This document shows positions 44,901 to 55,738 of a stretch of DNA of 64,000 nt, in pieces. Source of the stretch: Cyanodermella asteris (taxonomy: Eukaryota; Ascomycota; Lecanoromycetes; Ostropales; Stictidaceae); contig UYJD01000010.1 of the NCBI GenBank assembly GCA_900618795.1, positions 453,073 through 517,072 of the forward strand, read 5' to 3'. Position numbers and translations under genes: made by a program. The notes under the pieces are model-generated. The model was given only the letters and a program-made list of their open reading frames with translations, had not been told where the DNA came from and made no database searches. How positions within the stretch are numbered: the stretch's first letter is position 1; each line of letters opens with the position of its first letter.

Positions 44901-45950
44901 TTAGACTTCTGTCATCTCTCAAGTCTGTTTCAAACCTAATCATCCGTCTCGCATCGACGAAGCTGTACCTACAGCCTTAGCTCATCTGGCCGGAGCCCCT
45001 GCCTACCACAGCCACCGGAATAGAAAGACCTGTCCCACCCCGGTCTCATCGCCGCGACATCGACTCTGGTACACACTTTGATAGTGTTTACGCCTTGCTT
45101 CCTTCGCCACACCACCACAACATCCATTGCATTCTTCATCCCGAGAGTCAGACTTCCGTCACCCTTTATTACGTTCTCAACGTATCCTCGCATGTGCCAG
45201 TCTTCTGTCACAACCACAGTAAGAGCTCCCTATGTTGTTGTTGCTCGCATTCACTGGAGTCGTCCAAGATCGTCAGCGCAATGGAGGTGGAATGTCACTG
45301 ACTGACCATGACGCACCAGGACTCCAAGAGCAGTCTTGCCGGTGGCTTCCACCATTATAGTCCAGACTCCTCGTCGAGGCTTACCTCCCGAAACCCCTTG
45401 CTTCGTTTCGCCGCCCACTCGCCAATCAACTAAACATCAACGATCGTACCCGAGACCGCCGTCTGTCATTTCGACCCGAACTCAAAGAACGATCACCAGA
45501 CGTTGTCCGCTACAGCAAAGGCGTCAATTAGTCCTCGTGGGATTGGACTGAGCAGAATTGTGAGGCTGCAAGTACGCGGACTGTTCCCTGAAGGAACCAG
45601 AGTATTGGGCCTGACTCAGATCGTGAAGCGTCGCCGTTCGCTGGGATTGACAGGGCTGCTTCAAACTTCCGAGACCTTCACCTGACCAAGATTTTCAGCG
45701 CACTTCTTTATCCTCAGATGCTGGAAGTTCGCAGCACACGAGGATGATTTAGAGGCAGAATATTCCTCTCAGCACTTCTCCAGAGTGCTCTCACGTCTTC
45801 CAACACCTTGGGCCACATTTTAACACAGCGTCTTCGAACAAGGGGCAAATTCCGTATCACGCCTTGGTCGTCTAGATCTTGTCACCTGCACCAAGGCCAC
45901 AACTCCTCCCCACCTGTGCACTTGCCATCCCTACCATCACTTATACAATA
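38916..45950. promoter_or_regulatory. About 7 kb of non-coding DNA, probably upstream region and leader of medA
   Basis: No gene is supported on either strand. From about 42.4 kb to 45.95 kb the + strand becomes CT-rich and A/G-poor, like the leader or promoter of a strongly regulated fungal gene, with many short upstream ATGs. 40840-40860 has a T7/G8 run. The nearest downstream gene, medA, encodes a developmental regulator for which a large control region would make sense; that link is inference. Confidence 0.45.
43116..43156 (+). repeat. 9-bp tandem repeat
   Basis: Four and a half perfect copies of gccgtcgat. It lies in the CT-rich region upstream of medA. Confidence 0.9.
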
Positions 45951-48143
45951 ATGAGAGACCCTTCTTTCATGTCTTCCCATCCTACTGGCGTTCCTGTGAG
46001 TGTGAAGGATCCTACAACGATGTTGCAGTGCTGATCAAGAAACCGCAGGCCGGCTTGACAGACTTGACTCCTGTCATTGTGAACCAGTCTCCAGAGCTGG
46101 CGACCAGAAGAGGGTTTGACAGCCAACCATACGAGGAGGATCTCCAGATTCGGAACCAGCTGTTCGAGCACAAACAATCGGCGTCAATGGACCACTACGG
46201 AGGGATCTCTACGGTCGGATACAGATCAAGAGGTGAGTATCCTGCGCACAAACCAACGCCCGCTTGTATGCTGACTTCGAAAAGCTCATGAGCAAATTTC
46301 ACCAATACACTCAAATGCCTACCTCACCCCAACCCAGACGAGCTTCGCAACCAACTCGATGGCAGCGCCTTACAACCTCGGAAGACCGTCCGAAAGCTCA
46401 AACTACAACCAAGCAGCAGAACCCGCGACCGGGCATTATTCTTCGTCGCTGCAGCAATATGGCAGAGTTACCGACTGGCAACCGCAGCAAGGATCACCAG
46501 GGACGGAGATTCAAATCTCGCTCGTGACACAGCTGAAGATTGATGTGCAGCGAGGAGTTGTCGCCCGATTCGCCCGAGACGACGTTGCCGCCGTGTGTCA
46601 GGGCGGCCACGAGCACACAGCCCCCTACAGGTATTTGGTCACGGCGCAGGCCCCCGCGCCGGCCGCTTCAACCCAGTGGTCAAAGCCAAAGTCGGCCATT
46701 CCGCTCTGCCTGTTCATTCCCTACGAGAATGTCCAAAGTCAGCCCCAGGCAATCGGTACCTACACCTACACCGACACAAGCGCCGCCGCCAGCCCCACAG
46801 AGTCCGAGCTGGAGCAGCCCAGGAGGCCGTCGGAATCTGGCTACAAGTACGAGCCGGAGTCGCCACGACATGGCAGTGACATGGGTGCAGCACAGCTCCC
46901 TCCTATCAAGCCGGACTACTCAACGAGCACAAGCTACTACGCCGCTTCTACCTACAGTACATCAGGTTCTTCAGACGGATACTCTGGTCAGCCAAGCACC
47001 TCATCGTACTACACACCGAGCCTGGTGAGCTCCTACGTGCAGACTCCCGGATGTACACCACCAACACCTTCGTGGACAGGGACTGCCTCATCCACAGCTG
47101 CACCTATGGAGCATCCCGCGAACATGATGATGCCAATGGCTGGCTCAACGACAGGCCTTGGGCCACTGCGAGCAAATCCAATGTTCGTCCGCGCTCGTAG
47201 CGACGGTGTCGTTTCAAGCATTTCTGATTCTGCCGGTGGCCATCTGGGCATGCCGAACTCCTTCGGCCAGTATCCTCGTCACAAGGCTGCTCTCATGCTC
47301 CCGGGCAATCTCAACGACATGACCAAGAACTGGACCCCGCGCGAGAAGAAGGACAAGCGCCGCCTCGTCCAATTCACTCGCACACAGGACGGTGGCACAA
47401 TTCGCGCCGGCTTTGAGCCGGTTGACCCCGATCAGCGCCCGCAGAACTCCATCGTTGTCAGCTGCATCTGGTGGGAGGCTGCATCCGACTTCTATGTCAC
47501 CAGCGTCGACACGATCGGCCTGCTGGAGAAACTCACATGTCCTCCCGACAAGTCGTTCACTGTGGAAGAGAAGAACCGAATCAGGCGCAATCTCGAAGGC
47601 TATCACCCTCGTACCATTGGCAAGGGCAAAGGCGAGGGCAAGGACAAGGAGATCACGGAGCAGTTCTTCAAATTGATCATGAACTTCCCTGTTCCAAGGC
47701 CAAGACATATCGAGAAGGATGTCAAGGTCTTCAAGTGGAAAGATCTGGAGGTCGCAATGAAGAAGATCATCAGCAAATACTCCCCTAGCTATTCCTCACA
47801 ACAAGGAATCAAGCGACCGGGCGAGACTTTGATTCATGCTGAGCCATCCCGTCCTTCGCTCTCGACCCGGTTCAGTGCCTCTGGAAATCACAACTACCAC
47901 CCCTCTATGCCGCTCTCATCCACTTCCAGCAGCTTCAGCGATAGCTATGCGCAAAGCTACCCTACATACTCACAGCCACAGACACCGTCCTACGCCCCAT
48001 ACCCATCGCAACAACAGCATCACAGTCAATACGCCACTACCCCGTCCATGCCAGACAGCAGCCACATGATGCTTCAACAGCATAGACCACCCGTTGGATA
48101 TCCGTCCTACATTGACAACCACGGCACGACGTTCATGTCGTGA
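45951..48143 (+). CDS. medA: MedA-type developmental regulator (medusa/Acr1/Ren1 family)
   Basis: Nuclear regulator of conidiation, adhesion and virulence traits in Aspergillus, Magnaporthe (Acr1) and Fusarium (Ren1). Three exons: 45951-45995, 46049-46232 and 46285-48143, with introns of 53 and 52 nt (both gtgagt; branch ctgatc and ctgact), giving 695 aa. The first exon codes MRDPSFMSSHPTGVP, and the junctions are in phase, which supports this start. The conserved family domain lies at about 424-575: REKKDKRRLVQFTRTQDGGT, the CIWWEAASDFYVTSVDTIG block, EEKNRIRRNLEGYHP, and VFKWKDLEVAMKKIISKYSP. Flanks are Ser/Thr/Tyr/Gln-rich and disordered. The preceding 7 kb are non-coding. Confidence 0.93.
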
Positions 48144-49449
48144 GATTGTAACTAGAGCCAGTAATTTCGGCTCAGCTCTGCAATGGTCGGTCGCACTGCG
48201 TCTGCGACAGCAACACAACATAACATAACAACCATGGCATTCGAGAATGTCGCACGGCGATGGGCGCGTTCTCGTGGTTCCGCATTCGCACAGCGCTCCA
48301 TGGACTTACATTCAAGGTCATGTACCTGACTTGAGAATTTCAGGTTGAAACCTCGGTATTTGCTGCAGTTCTCCTCAGCAGCCAATGCATTCGCACATTT
48401 TCGGCCCGTGACTCTGGGTACATTAGCCAAAACACTACCGTTTCGAACAGGTTACCAGAACCGAGGGCCATTGTACAGGGGTGCGCAGCCGAGGAACCTT
48501 CAAGGATTTGCGATCCTGGTGTGCAGAGGCGCCTGTGCGGGCGCACAGGCGATGCTGTGCGACGTGCGACGGGCAGGATCGTGACACAGAGCAACCATTG
48601 CGTCAACAGCATCCCCACAGCGCGGAGCTGAAACTGAAACTCAGCATCGGCGAACGCCGACAAGGCTTTACAGCATCGATAGCTGGGTCCGATTTGAACG
48701 ACATACTTGTCGTGGGCGGAAAGGAACACGAACACTTGAACCTCGGCACTGGGATGAGACAGACGAAAAGGGAATATCGCATTCGCGAATGCTTGACTCG
48801 TCATATTTCGGATTATTTTTGCGTTTGCGCGCGGGTTTGAGAACTGCGCGATTTGTTCATATGCTCGTCATCCAACACTAGCAACAAGGAGTGAAGCCAG
48901 ATATTTGCTCATGGGAGGAGTGTAGAAGAGTGCAGTTCGCGTTAACTTCACTCTCTGGGGAATGCATTCAATGGAGCAATGAGTTCGTTGGATTTTGGGA
49001 GGCATATCAGCGCTTCGCTTTCGATTTTGTCTATGAGGCCTTGTATGGTAATTTTGGGCAGAGGATCTGGAGCAATTACGGGGCAATATCACGAGTACCC
49101 AAGGACGCAACCATGCGACGATGTATCACTATTTACCTACGTTTGGGCTGATGATTTCATGCTGAATTGATGACATTATTGCAATCCTAGCTCTCCATTG
49201 ACGATGCAAGACTGGTTGTTAACATGAAGGGGGGCGTTTGCAAATGTGTTTGCTGTATTTGGGCTGGGCAACCAGCTCTGAAATCCGTCCGTTCTTGCAA
49301 GTCAGAGGCAAAGCAGCGCGATCTCCAAACGTGCGAGATTCTGCAGGTCTACATAGACAAATTACCTAGTTGCTGCACAAATACATGCCATACAAAGAAA
49401 CCACTCTTCTTCGAGTGTCAACAGACTAGATTCCGAAGTTGCGGATTTT
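48144..49449. other. Intergenic, convergent 3' ends
   Basis: Between medA and the minus-strand dehydrogenase. No gene supported. Confidence 0.5.
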
Positions 49450-52053
49450 TCAGATCTTGTTGCCCTTCGGCCTCGCGATCTTGAACACCAACTTGCCCAT
49501 CTGCCTACCCGCTTTCATGTCATCGAACAGCGTCTCCCAAGCCTTGATATCGCCGAGGTCGCCCTCGACCACGCGGCTGACGACGGGGACGATCTTGTGC
49601 TTGGCCACAAACGCAACCATGTCGTGGAACTCCTGCCTCGACCCCATGGTGCTGCCGCGAATGTCGATATTCTTCAGCACGGCGTTCATGGTCGTCGGCA
49701 TGCGAGGACCGAGGGTCATGCCGTAGCTGACAATCGAGCCGCCCTCCTAAATGCCACGAAAAAAACAAAAATAGTCAGCGATATTGTTCGGGCGAGAACA
49801 CAGATTGCAAGCGGATTTTCGCGTGGCACAGTTCTTGGTGTCGGCTTGGGCCCCACGCGGCGAAGTGCAGTAGCGAGGCTGTGATGACTCGAAATGGTAG
49901 GTCAGAGAGGGGAGCCATATGGCTGGGCGCTGACGGAAAGGGGGCTCGGGACTTGGACGGCGGTGCGATACGGGCTGTTGGCCATCAGTTGCGGGGACGG
50001 GGGGATCGAAATGGCGAGCGGGTCCCCTGGTACGCTCTGGTTGTATGACCGTCGCTTCCACACTGATCAAGTCCGAAGATGGAAAGTTTGGGGGAGACCG
50101 ATGACCGTTCCATAGGGGGCGACTGCATAGCTCAGCGCGCGCGGTAAAGCGGCTAGAGAATGTGTCACTGAGCACGGATCCGGGACAGGCGCCCTCTTTC
50201 GAAGCCACTCTCCCCCTCTCCTGCATCAGAGGCTCAGGGGAGGAGTAGGGTTTCTTGGTTGAGACAGGCGCGTGATTCATCATGTGGTGTGACGACCCGC
50301 GGGTTGTCGGAAAGCTCCGCCTTGGTCTGCGAGTGCGGCTCGGTTGGAGGAGATCTTGGAGGTTTGCAAATGCGAGGCTTGGATACCGTTGTTCGCCAGT
50401 GCTTTTGGCGTCGGCATGGTCCGGCCTTGAGGGGACGTAATGCATATCGATCTGGCACCTGGGCAGCCTATTGGACGGCCCGTATCGCGCAGCCTTAAGC
50501 GCTCGGAAGGAAGGCAAAGCAGTTGGGGCTAGCGGGAGGGGCAAAGTAAAGAACGGGGCTTGGGAAACGCGAATTGCGAATTACGAGGCATATGCCGTCG
50601 ACGTACCTTGAGAAGCTTGACGCTGCGATCCACAATGTCCCCGCCCGCACCGTCGATTACGGCGTCGAGGTAGGGCCGGTCCTTGGGCAACATGGCTTTG
50701 AGCTGCTTGTCCCAGTCTTTGGACTTGTAGCTGAGGCCACCGGCGGCGCCGAGGGACATGGCTTTGACGATCTTGTCGCCATCGCTGCTCGTCACCCACA
50801 CGCGCACACCCATGGCTACAGCGAAGAGGAGGACGATTGTGGCAACGCCACCACCGATACCAGTGACAAGTATGTTCTGGCCCTATGAGGAGAAGCGAGA
50901 TTGTCAGCAAAGGTGTTGGGCTCGTTCTGTCTTGAGGTTCGAAGCACTTTGTCTCAGGTAGTCAGATCTTGGGCCAGATGTCTTCAAGCTTGGGCAGAGC
51001 CACAAAACGGGGGATTAACGGACACAGGCTCAAGGTCAAGCCAGCAGAATTGGCGAGATCAACGGGAGCGGAAGTCATGAGTCGCTTCCCCGACACAGAT
51101 CTCGAAGTGAATCTGGTGGTTGAATGCGAGGGCTAAGACAACTTCTCCAAATACCGGAATCCGAGTGAAGAAACGCCTCAGCCCCCACAACAACCATCAA
51201 TGTCGGACCAAACTACAAGCGAGGCCCCGACGAAATAAGAACGCAGACTGCAGGAACCCGAGAGAGTAACATGCGTCAAGCTCGACAACAGCCACCGATC
51301 TCGACCCAAACACCAGAATCCAAACACCGAACTGACGAACATGACTCTGATACAGAGGAATGATACAGGTAACATACCTTCTTGACAGCGCCACTCTTCG
51401 TCACCAAAGCCCTCCACCCCGTGAGTCCGTTGAGAGGCAACGCAGCCGCCTGCTCGCCCGTCAAGTGCGCAGGGCAAGGTACCGTCTCAGCCGCATCCAC
51501 GATGGCCAGGTCCTGCGCGGTGCCCAGGCCATTGAGCTTCGTGCCTCCCAAAATAGTGTACCGCCTCTCGGGCGCATTGGGGTCGGACACCCAGCCATGG
51601 CCTGGGTTGAGCAGCACGCGACCTTTGGAGGGCACCTCGCCGCCGCTGGCGACAATCTCGGCCACGCAGTCGGATAGCAGCGGGGTGCTGAAGGAGATTG
51701 CCGGGTAGAGGGCTTGGCGCGAGAAGAGATCGCGGTGATTGAGGGCGAGGTGGGTTGGGCGGACGAGTAGTTGGCCCGAGGAGGTCGGTTGATAGGTTGG
51801 GACGGTTTTGATTTCGAGGCTGACAGGATGTGAGAATGAGTTTGAAGTCGTAGTGAAGGTCTCCCGATTGGAGTGATGAATTGATGCAGAACTTGACATG
51901 ATGCTGATCACACAGACTTTACAGCTCCCTCAAACATAAAACACATGGAATGCAAGTTGATTATAGTTGAACGTACGGGTAGTAGACCTTGCCCGGCTTT
52001 CCCTCGACGTGCTTCAGGACCAAAGCTCGATGCGTGTTGCCGGAGGACGCCAT
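49450..52053 (-). CDS. Medium-chain (zinc-type/quinone-oxidoreductase-like) dehydrogenase with long introns
   Basis: 363 aa from exons 51977-52053, 51378-51819, 50607-50882 and 49450-49746; all phases agree. NAD(P)H-dependent MDR enzyme related to quinone oxidoreductases. Exon 1 codes MASSGNTHRALVLKHVEGKP; exon 2 has HLALNHRDLFSRQ, GRVLLNPGHGW and ALPLNGLTGWRAL; exon 3 holds the Rossmann motif LVTGIGGGVA and AVIDGAGGDIV; exon 4 starts EGGSIVSYGMTLGP. No structural-zinc cysteine cluster is seen, so it is probably the non-structural-zinc or zinc-free type. Introns measure 157, 495 (50883-51377) and 860 nt (49747-50606), with normal gtacgt/gtatgt donors; the last two are far longer than others in the window. 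Substrate unknown. Confidence 0.88.
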
Positions 52054-52907
52054 AATGACGATTCGGAGCGATTTCAGAAAATGGGATACAACGTGTGGAG
52101 TTTACAACTATGTCAGAGCAAAGCAGGTGCAAATCGCAAAGTCAAGAAGATGCGATTGAGTGCAAAAAATGAGTTGAATGCGGTGGTGAGCTCTGCAAGC
52201 TCCGGTGCTCCAGCGGATTGAGGTCCAACCGAGGTCGATCATGCTCTGACCCCGGCCTCCGGATTGCGTCACGTTCTGCACCACATCGTGTGCGATTTAA
52301 GCTCTGATTTGGGGGTCGATCTCGAAAGCGGAAGCTTAGAGGACGAATTGCATTGCGATGCAGTCTAATTTGCCTCGCACTAAGTGGATGAAAGCTGTAA
52401 AGCTTCTTTTCTGCACGTCCATCTTGCGGCGCGTCGCGTCGACCTCACCTCACGTTCGGTAACACATCTCATTTGCAACGAGTACAGCTGATAATACACA
52501 ATATTGCAACAATGTGCCTTTACACTCGTGCCCGTAAGTGTTTGCGAAACACACTCGACGGAACGTCGGTGTATCGGCAAGCTTGAGGCTGGCTGCGCTG
52601 GCGGCATCCCGACGTCAGTCGCCCTCAAATCGCAAGAACAACTACCACAAACGCAAGTCTACAGGGAAAGAATAGTTTATGCCAATGGTCTCTCAATTTA
52701 TTGATCTATCGGTCATCTGTGGTGAACACATTGTGTCATCGTAATCTCATTTGCTTCAACTTCCAGCTCCCATTTCAGTCATGATCCTAGTTTTCCATCG
52801 TTTCAGAACAAGAATCTGTGTACTCGAGTGATGTTGCATTTGTACAATAACAACACGCACCTTCAGAAACCAGTCTTTTCTCTCGCAAAGTCCAAAAGCA
52901 TGCCAAA
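52054..52907. other. Intergenic
   Basis: Promoter of the dehydrogenase and 3' region of the secreted precursor. No gene supported. Confidence 0.5.
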
Positions 52908-53690
52908 CTAGAAGCACTCTCCACATCCTCCACCAATCCAAGTGCAGCCTGCAGCCTCGCAAGACCGCATCGACTGATATCCGCGCTTCTTGGGATTTGT
53001 AGTAGCCGTAGGGTGATCGGGCAGCCAGTTCTCAGCGTCGGCATTGGAGCGCTTTACGGCAACTGTGGTGGATGCAGGAGGGTGATCGGGCAGCCAGTTG
53101 TCAGCGTCAGCGTTGGAGCGCTTATCAGCAGTTGTGGTGGGCAAAGAAGCGTCAAAGAGTAACCACATGTTGTCGTCTTCGGCATCGGCAGAACGCTTGT
53201 GCTTAGTAGTCTCGGTGGCAGGGACGTCAAAGAGCAACCACATGTTGTCGTCCTTGGCGTTGGCGGAACGCTTGTCGCCAATGTTGCTCGGACCGGGAGA
53301 GCAGACACACTGTCCGTGAATATCGTCATTATTGCTACCCAACCAATTGCAACCGTTCTGCCAACATTGCTCGATGATCACCGGAGAAGTCTGGCGCTTG
53401 CTGATACCATCTTGTCCAGAGGGAGAGATGCAACGAATGGCGCCCTCATAGAGGAACCAGCCATCGGAGCACTCGTTAGAGTTATCGGCGTTGTCGCGCT
53501 TGCTAGCAGAGTCCTGACCAGAAGGGGAGATGCACTGGATGGCACCGTCGTCAAGGGTGAAGTAGCCGTAGGGGCACTGGTCAAACTGCTCGCGAACGAG
53601 GGAAACACCAGCAGCAGCCTTCGCAACCGGGGCGGCGAAGGCAGCTGGGATGGCCACAAGGGCAGTCAGCAGAGTGGTTGAAACACGCAT
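52908..53690 (-). CDS. Secreted Kex2-type repeat precursor (multi-peptide, alpha-factor-like layout)
   Basis: 260 aa, single exon, from the ATG at 53690. Signal peptide MRVSTTLLTALVAIPAAFA. Seven Lys-Arg sites then divide the chain into eight pieces. Pieces 1 and 2 both end in AI(Q/R)CISPSGQD; 4 and 5 share DDNMWLLFD after SANAK or SADAE; 6 and 7 share NWLPDHP after SNADAD or SNADAE; 3 and 8 share a Cys-rich motif (QNGCNWLG and EAAGCTWIG, each followed by Cys-x-Cys). The Ser/Ala/Asp-rich leaders right after Lys-Arg recall the dipeptide spacers of yeast alpha-factor precursors. So this is probably a secretory precursor cut by a Kex2 protease into several small peptides: pheromone, KEP-type signalling peptide or effector. 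I do not match it to a known pheromone, and no tailoring enzymes (e.g. UstYa-like) lie nearby. Confidence 0.85.
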   Translation of the reverse strand: MRVSTTLLTALVAIPAAFAAPVAKAAAGVSLVREQFDQCPYGYFTLDDGAIQCISPSGQDSASKRDNADNSNECSDGWFLYEGAIRCISPSGQDGISKRQTSPVIIEQCWQNGCNWLGSNNDDIHGQCVCSPGPSNIGDKRSANAKDDNMWLLFDVPATETTKHKRSADAEDDNMWLLFDASLPTTTADKRSNADADNWLPDHPPASTTVAVKRSNADAENWLPDHPTATTNPKKRGYQSMRSCEAAGCTWIGGGCGECF

Positions 53691-54450
53691 CGTGATGGAG
53701 TTCAACGAGAGTTGGAGGATGATTCTGTCAGGGAACGTGATCGCCGATAGAAGTTGGTGGCTCGACGTGCCTCTTGGGTAAGCTGTGGTGGATGGAGAAA
53801 GAAAGAAAGAAGGAACGATGGCTGCGAGAAGTAATTATAGCCCTCGCAGGCGGCAGCCCATTTTTTCGTGTTGGGACTTCTCGTGAATGGACCTCACTCT
53901 GTTGAGCTCAATTCACGCAGCTGACTGTTGGATCGCTGCCGGCGGCGGGCAACAACAGAAGCTGATTCGCTGGTAGATGAGTGAATGATGAAGGCGGGAG
54001 CCCTCAGTGACACTTCACCAGCAGACGAGTGGAGTCCAGACCGACGATGCAAGCGATTGCGCAAGTCACTGAGAGCACTATTGACGTGAAGTGCGAAACA
54101 GATCTGCTTCTTGGTAATCATGCTGCAAAGTCCAAGACGGAAGACCTTGGTGCTTCCACTAACAGTTTTGCCTTATGATGAGCCAGATATCAACATGCGG
54201 TGACGTGCTAAAAAGGGGTAAAATGGATGAATCGACAAAAACAACATTGTTCATCTTGATGACGAAATCTCTGGCAGATTGAGGTGTGCAAATATTGGTA
54301 GCATCAGCATGAGCTTTTTCATGACTCTTCACTCAAGGTTTGAAGATGTAACGCTCATTGTATACCAAAATACAGCTGCGCTGTGCAAGGTTACGTTTCT
54401 GTACACGTTCAGTATCCGGACGCTTGACGGTCATCTGCACAATGGTTAGC
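53691..54450. promoter_or_regulatory. Promoter region of the secreted precursor
   Basis: On the minus strand a TATAATTA-like box lies about 145 bases before the ATG (near 53833-53842), between a CT-rich leader and the 3' end of the coactosin gene. No other gene supported. Confidence 0.4.
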
Positions 54451-54988
54451 TCAATTTTGGTGAAGGGTCATGCCTATGGACATCTCACAATTCGCGCCCA
54501 TGGCCTTCCTCAGCTGCAAAACAACACTTTCCGTAGCAAGCTCCTTCTTGTCGCTTGTCTGCACTTCGATGGCGAACTGGCGAATGACCTGCTTGACTTG
54601 ACCCGACTGGAAACTCATCTTTGCCTTTCTCATGATCTTTGTCCCTGGGCCTTTCATGTCAAGTCAGTCTTCGGCGCATCTTTTGTTCGTTAGCGATGTC
54701 GTGTAACCGGCACTTACCGGCCCAAACCACGAAGACGAACTTTATCCTCTCAGAGTATTCGTCGTTGCCGAGTTTCTGTCGCAGGTAGGCATACGCAGCT
54801 TCATCTTCACCGAGATGCTCGGTCATTTCTGAGATGTCGCCGGTGCCGGTGCTGTCCAGCTTCAGGTTGTCACCTGTTGCTGCGGCATACTTGAGGATAA
54901 GCCAGTTGGTTTCGCTCTTATCGCTGCGCACGTCATCATATGCTTTTGCTATGTCCGGATCTGAAAGGATGTCGGTCGGTGAGGGCAT
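54451..54988 (-). CDS. Coactosin-like ADF-H domain protein
   Basis: 156 aa from exons 54718-54988 and 54451-54650; the 67-nt intron (gtaagt, branch ctgact, aag acceptor) joins in phase. Coactosins bind F-actin through an ADF-homology fold and counter capping; cytosolic. The text follows the family closely: SDPDIAKAYDDVRSDKSETN, WLILKY, LGEDEAAYAYLRQKLGNDEY, KFVFVVWAG, then after the intron PGTKIMRKAKMSFQSGQVKQ and a C-terminal helix (VVLQLRKAMGANCEMSIG). The domain fills the whole protein, the usual length. Divergent in orientation from the membrane protein gene at 55739. Confidence 0.93.
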
Positions 54989-55738
54989 CTCGATATCGAT
55001 ACGAGCTGAGAAAGCAGGTGGAATGCACGTCGGATGTATATGTTGCTTTGTGATGTGCGAGAAGCGTTCAAAGTCTATCTGTCAGAGCGAGGGTGATTGG
55101 TCCTCTATGCTAAAGCAACGTTTGACCTCGATGAGAGAAACGTGAGGATTGTGCGAATATCTTCAGAAACAGAATCCATCCATCTACAGCGGGAGCAGGA
55201 TTCTAGGACCTTGTAGCCGCCACGTTACCCTGAGCCGCTTCGAGTTAGCTGACTCGACCAACAGCATTGTCAAACTTCTCCTTGATCTACGTGTTATCTA
55301 CAACCAGGGGCGGCACTCCACCACCATGTACAACGATCGAAGAATCGAAGCTCGTGCATCTTGTCGGCATGATCGAGTAATGCCTGATGATAAACGTCGT
55401 TTATGTTGGCTCCAAGTCAGCGACAGCTCCGCCACCTCATTTGATACAGGATGCGCAATGGCTTTGCCTCGCTAATCACTACCGTACCATGCTCAGGATC
55501 GACTTTCTTATCACACTTGTCTCCAAAGTATTCTATCGTTCGAAAAAGCCCTGTCAAAGTTCCCCCGGCTCAGGCAGTGATTGCATGTTTCAGGGCTTCG
55601 GGGGTGAAGATGCGGCGTAGCGCGTAAGCCTGCGGCCAGTGGGTACAATATCCTGCTGCCTACTCTCTCCACCGTTCTTCAGTCATGCCGTCGCTCGCGC
55701 CCTATCCTCGAGGATAGTGGACAAGCTATCTCGCCACC
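54989..55738. promoter_or_regulatory. Divergent upstream region, coactosin and membrane protein genes
   Basis: 750 bases with no supported gene. Confidence 0.4.

Noticed and set aside
52908-53690. Precursor of a ustiloxin-type ribosomal cyclic peptide
   Set aside because: Kex2-type repeats fit, but no UstYa-like (DUF3328) or other tailoring gene lies in the window; left only as a possibility.
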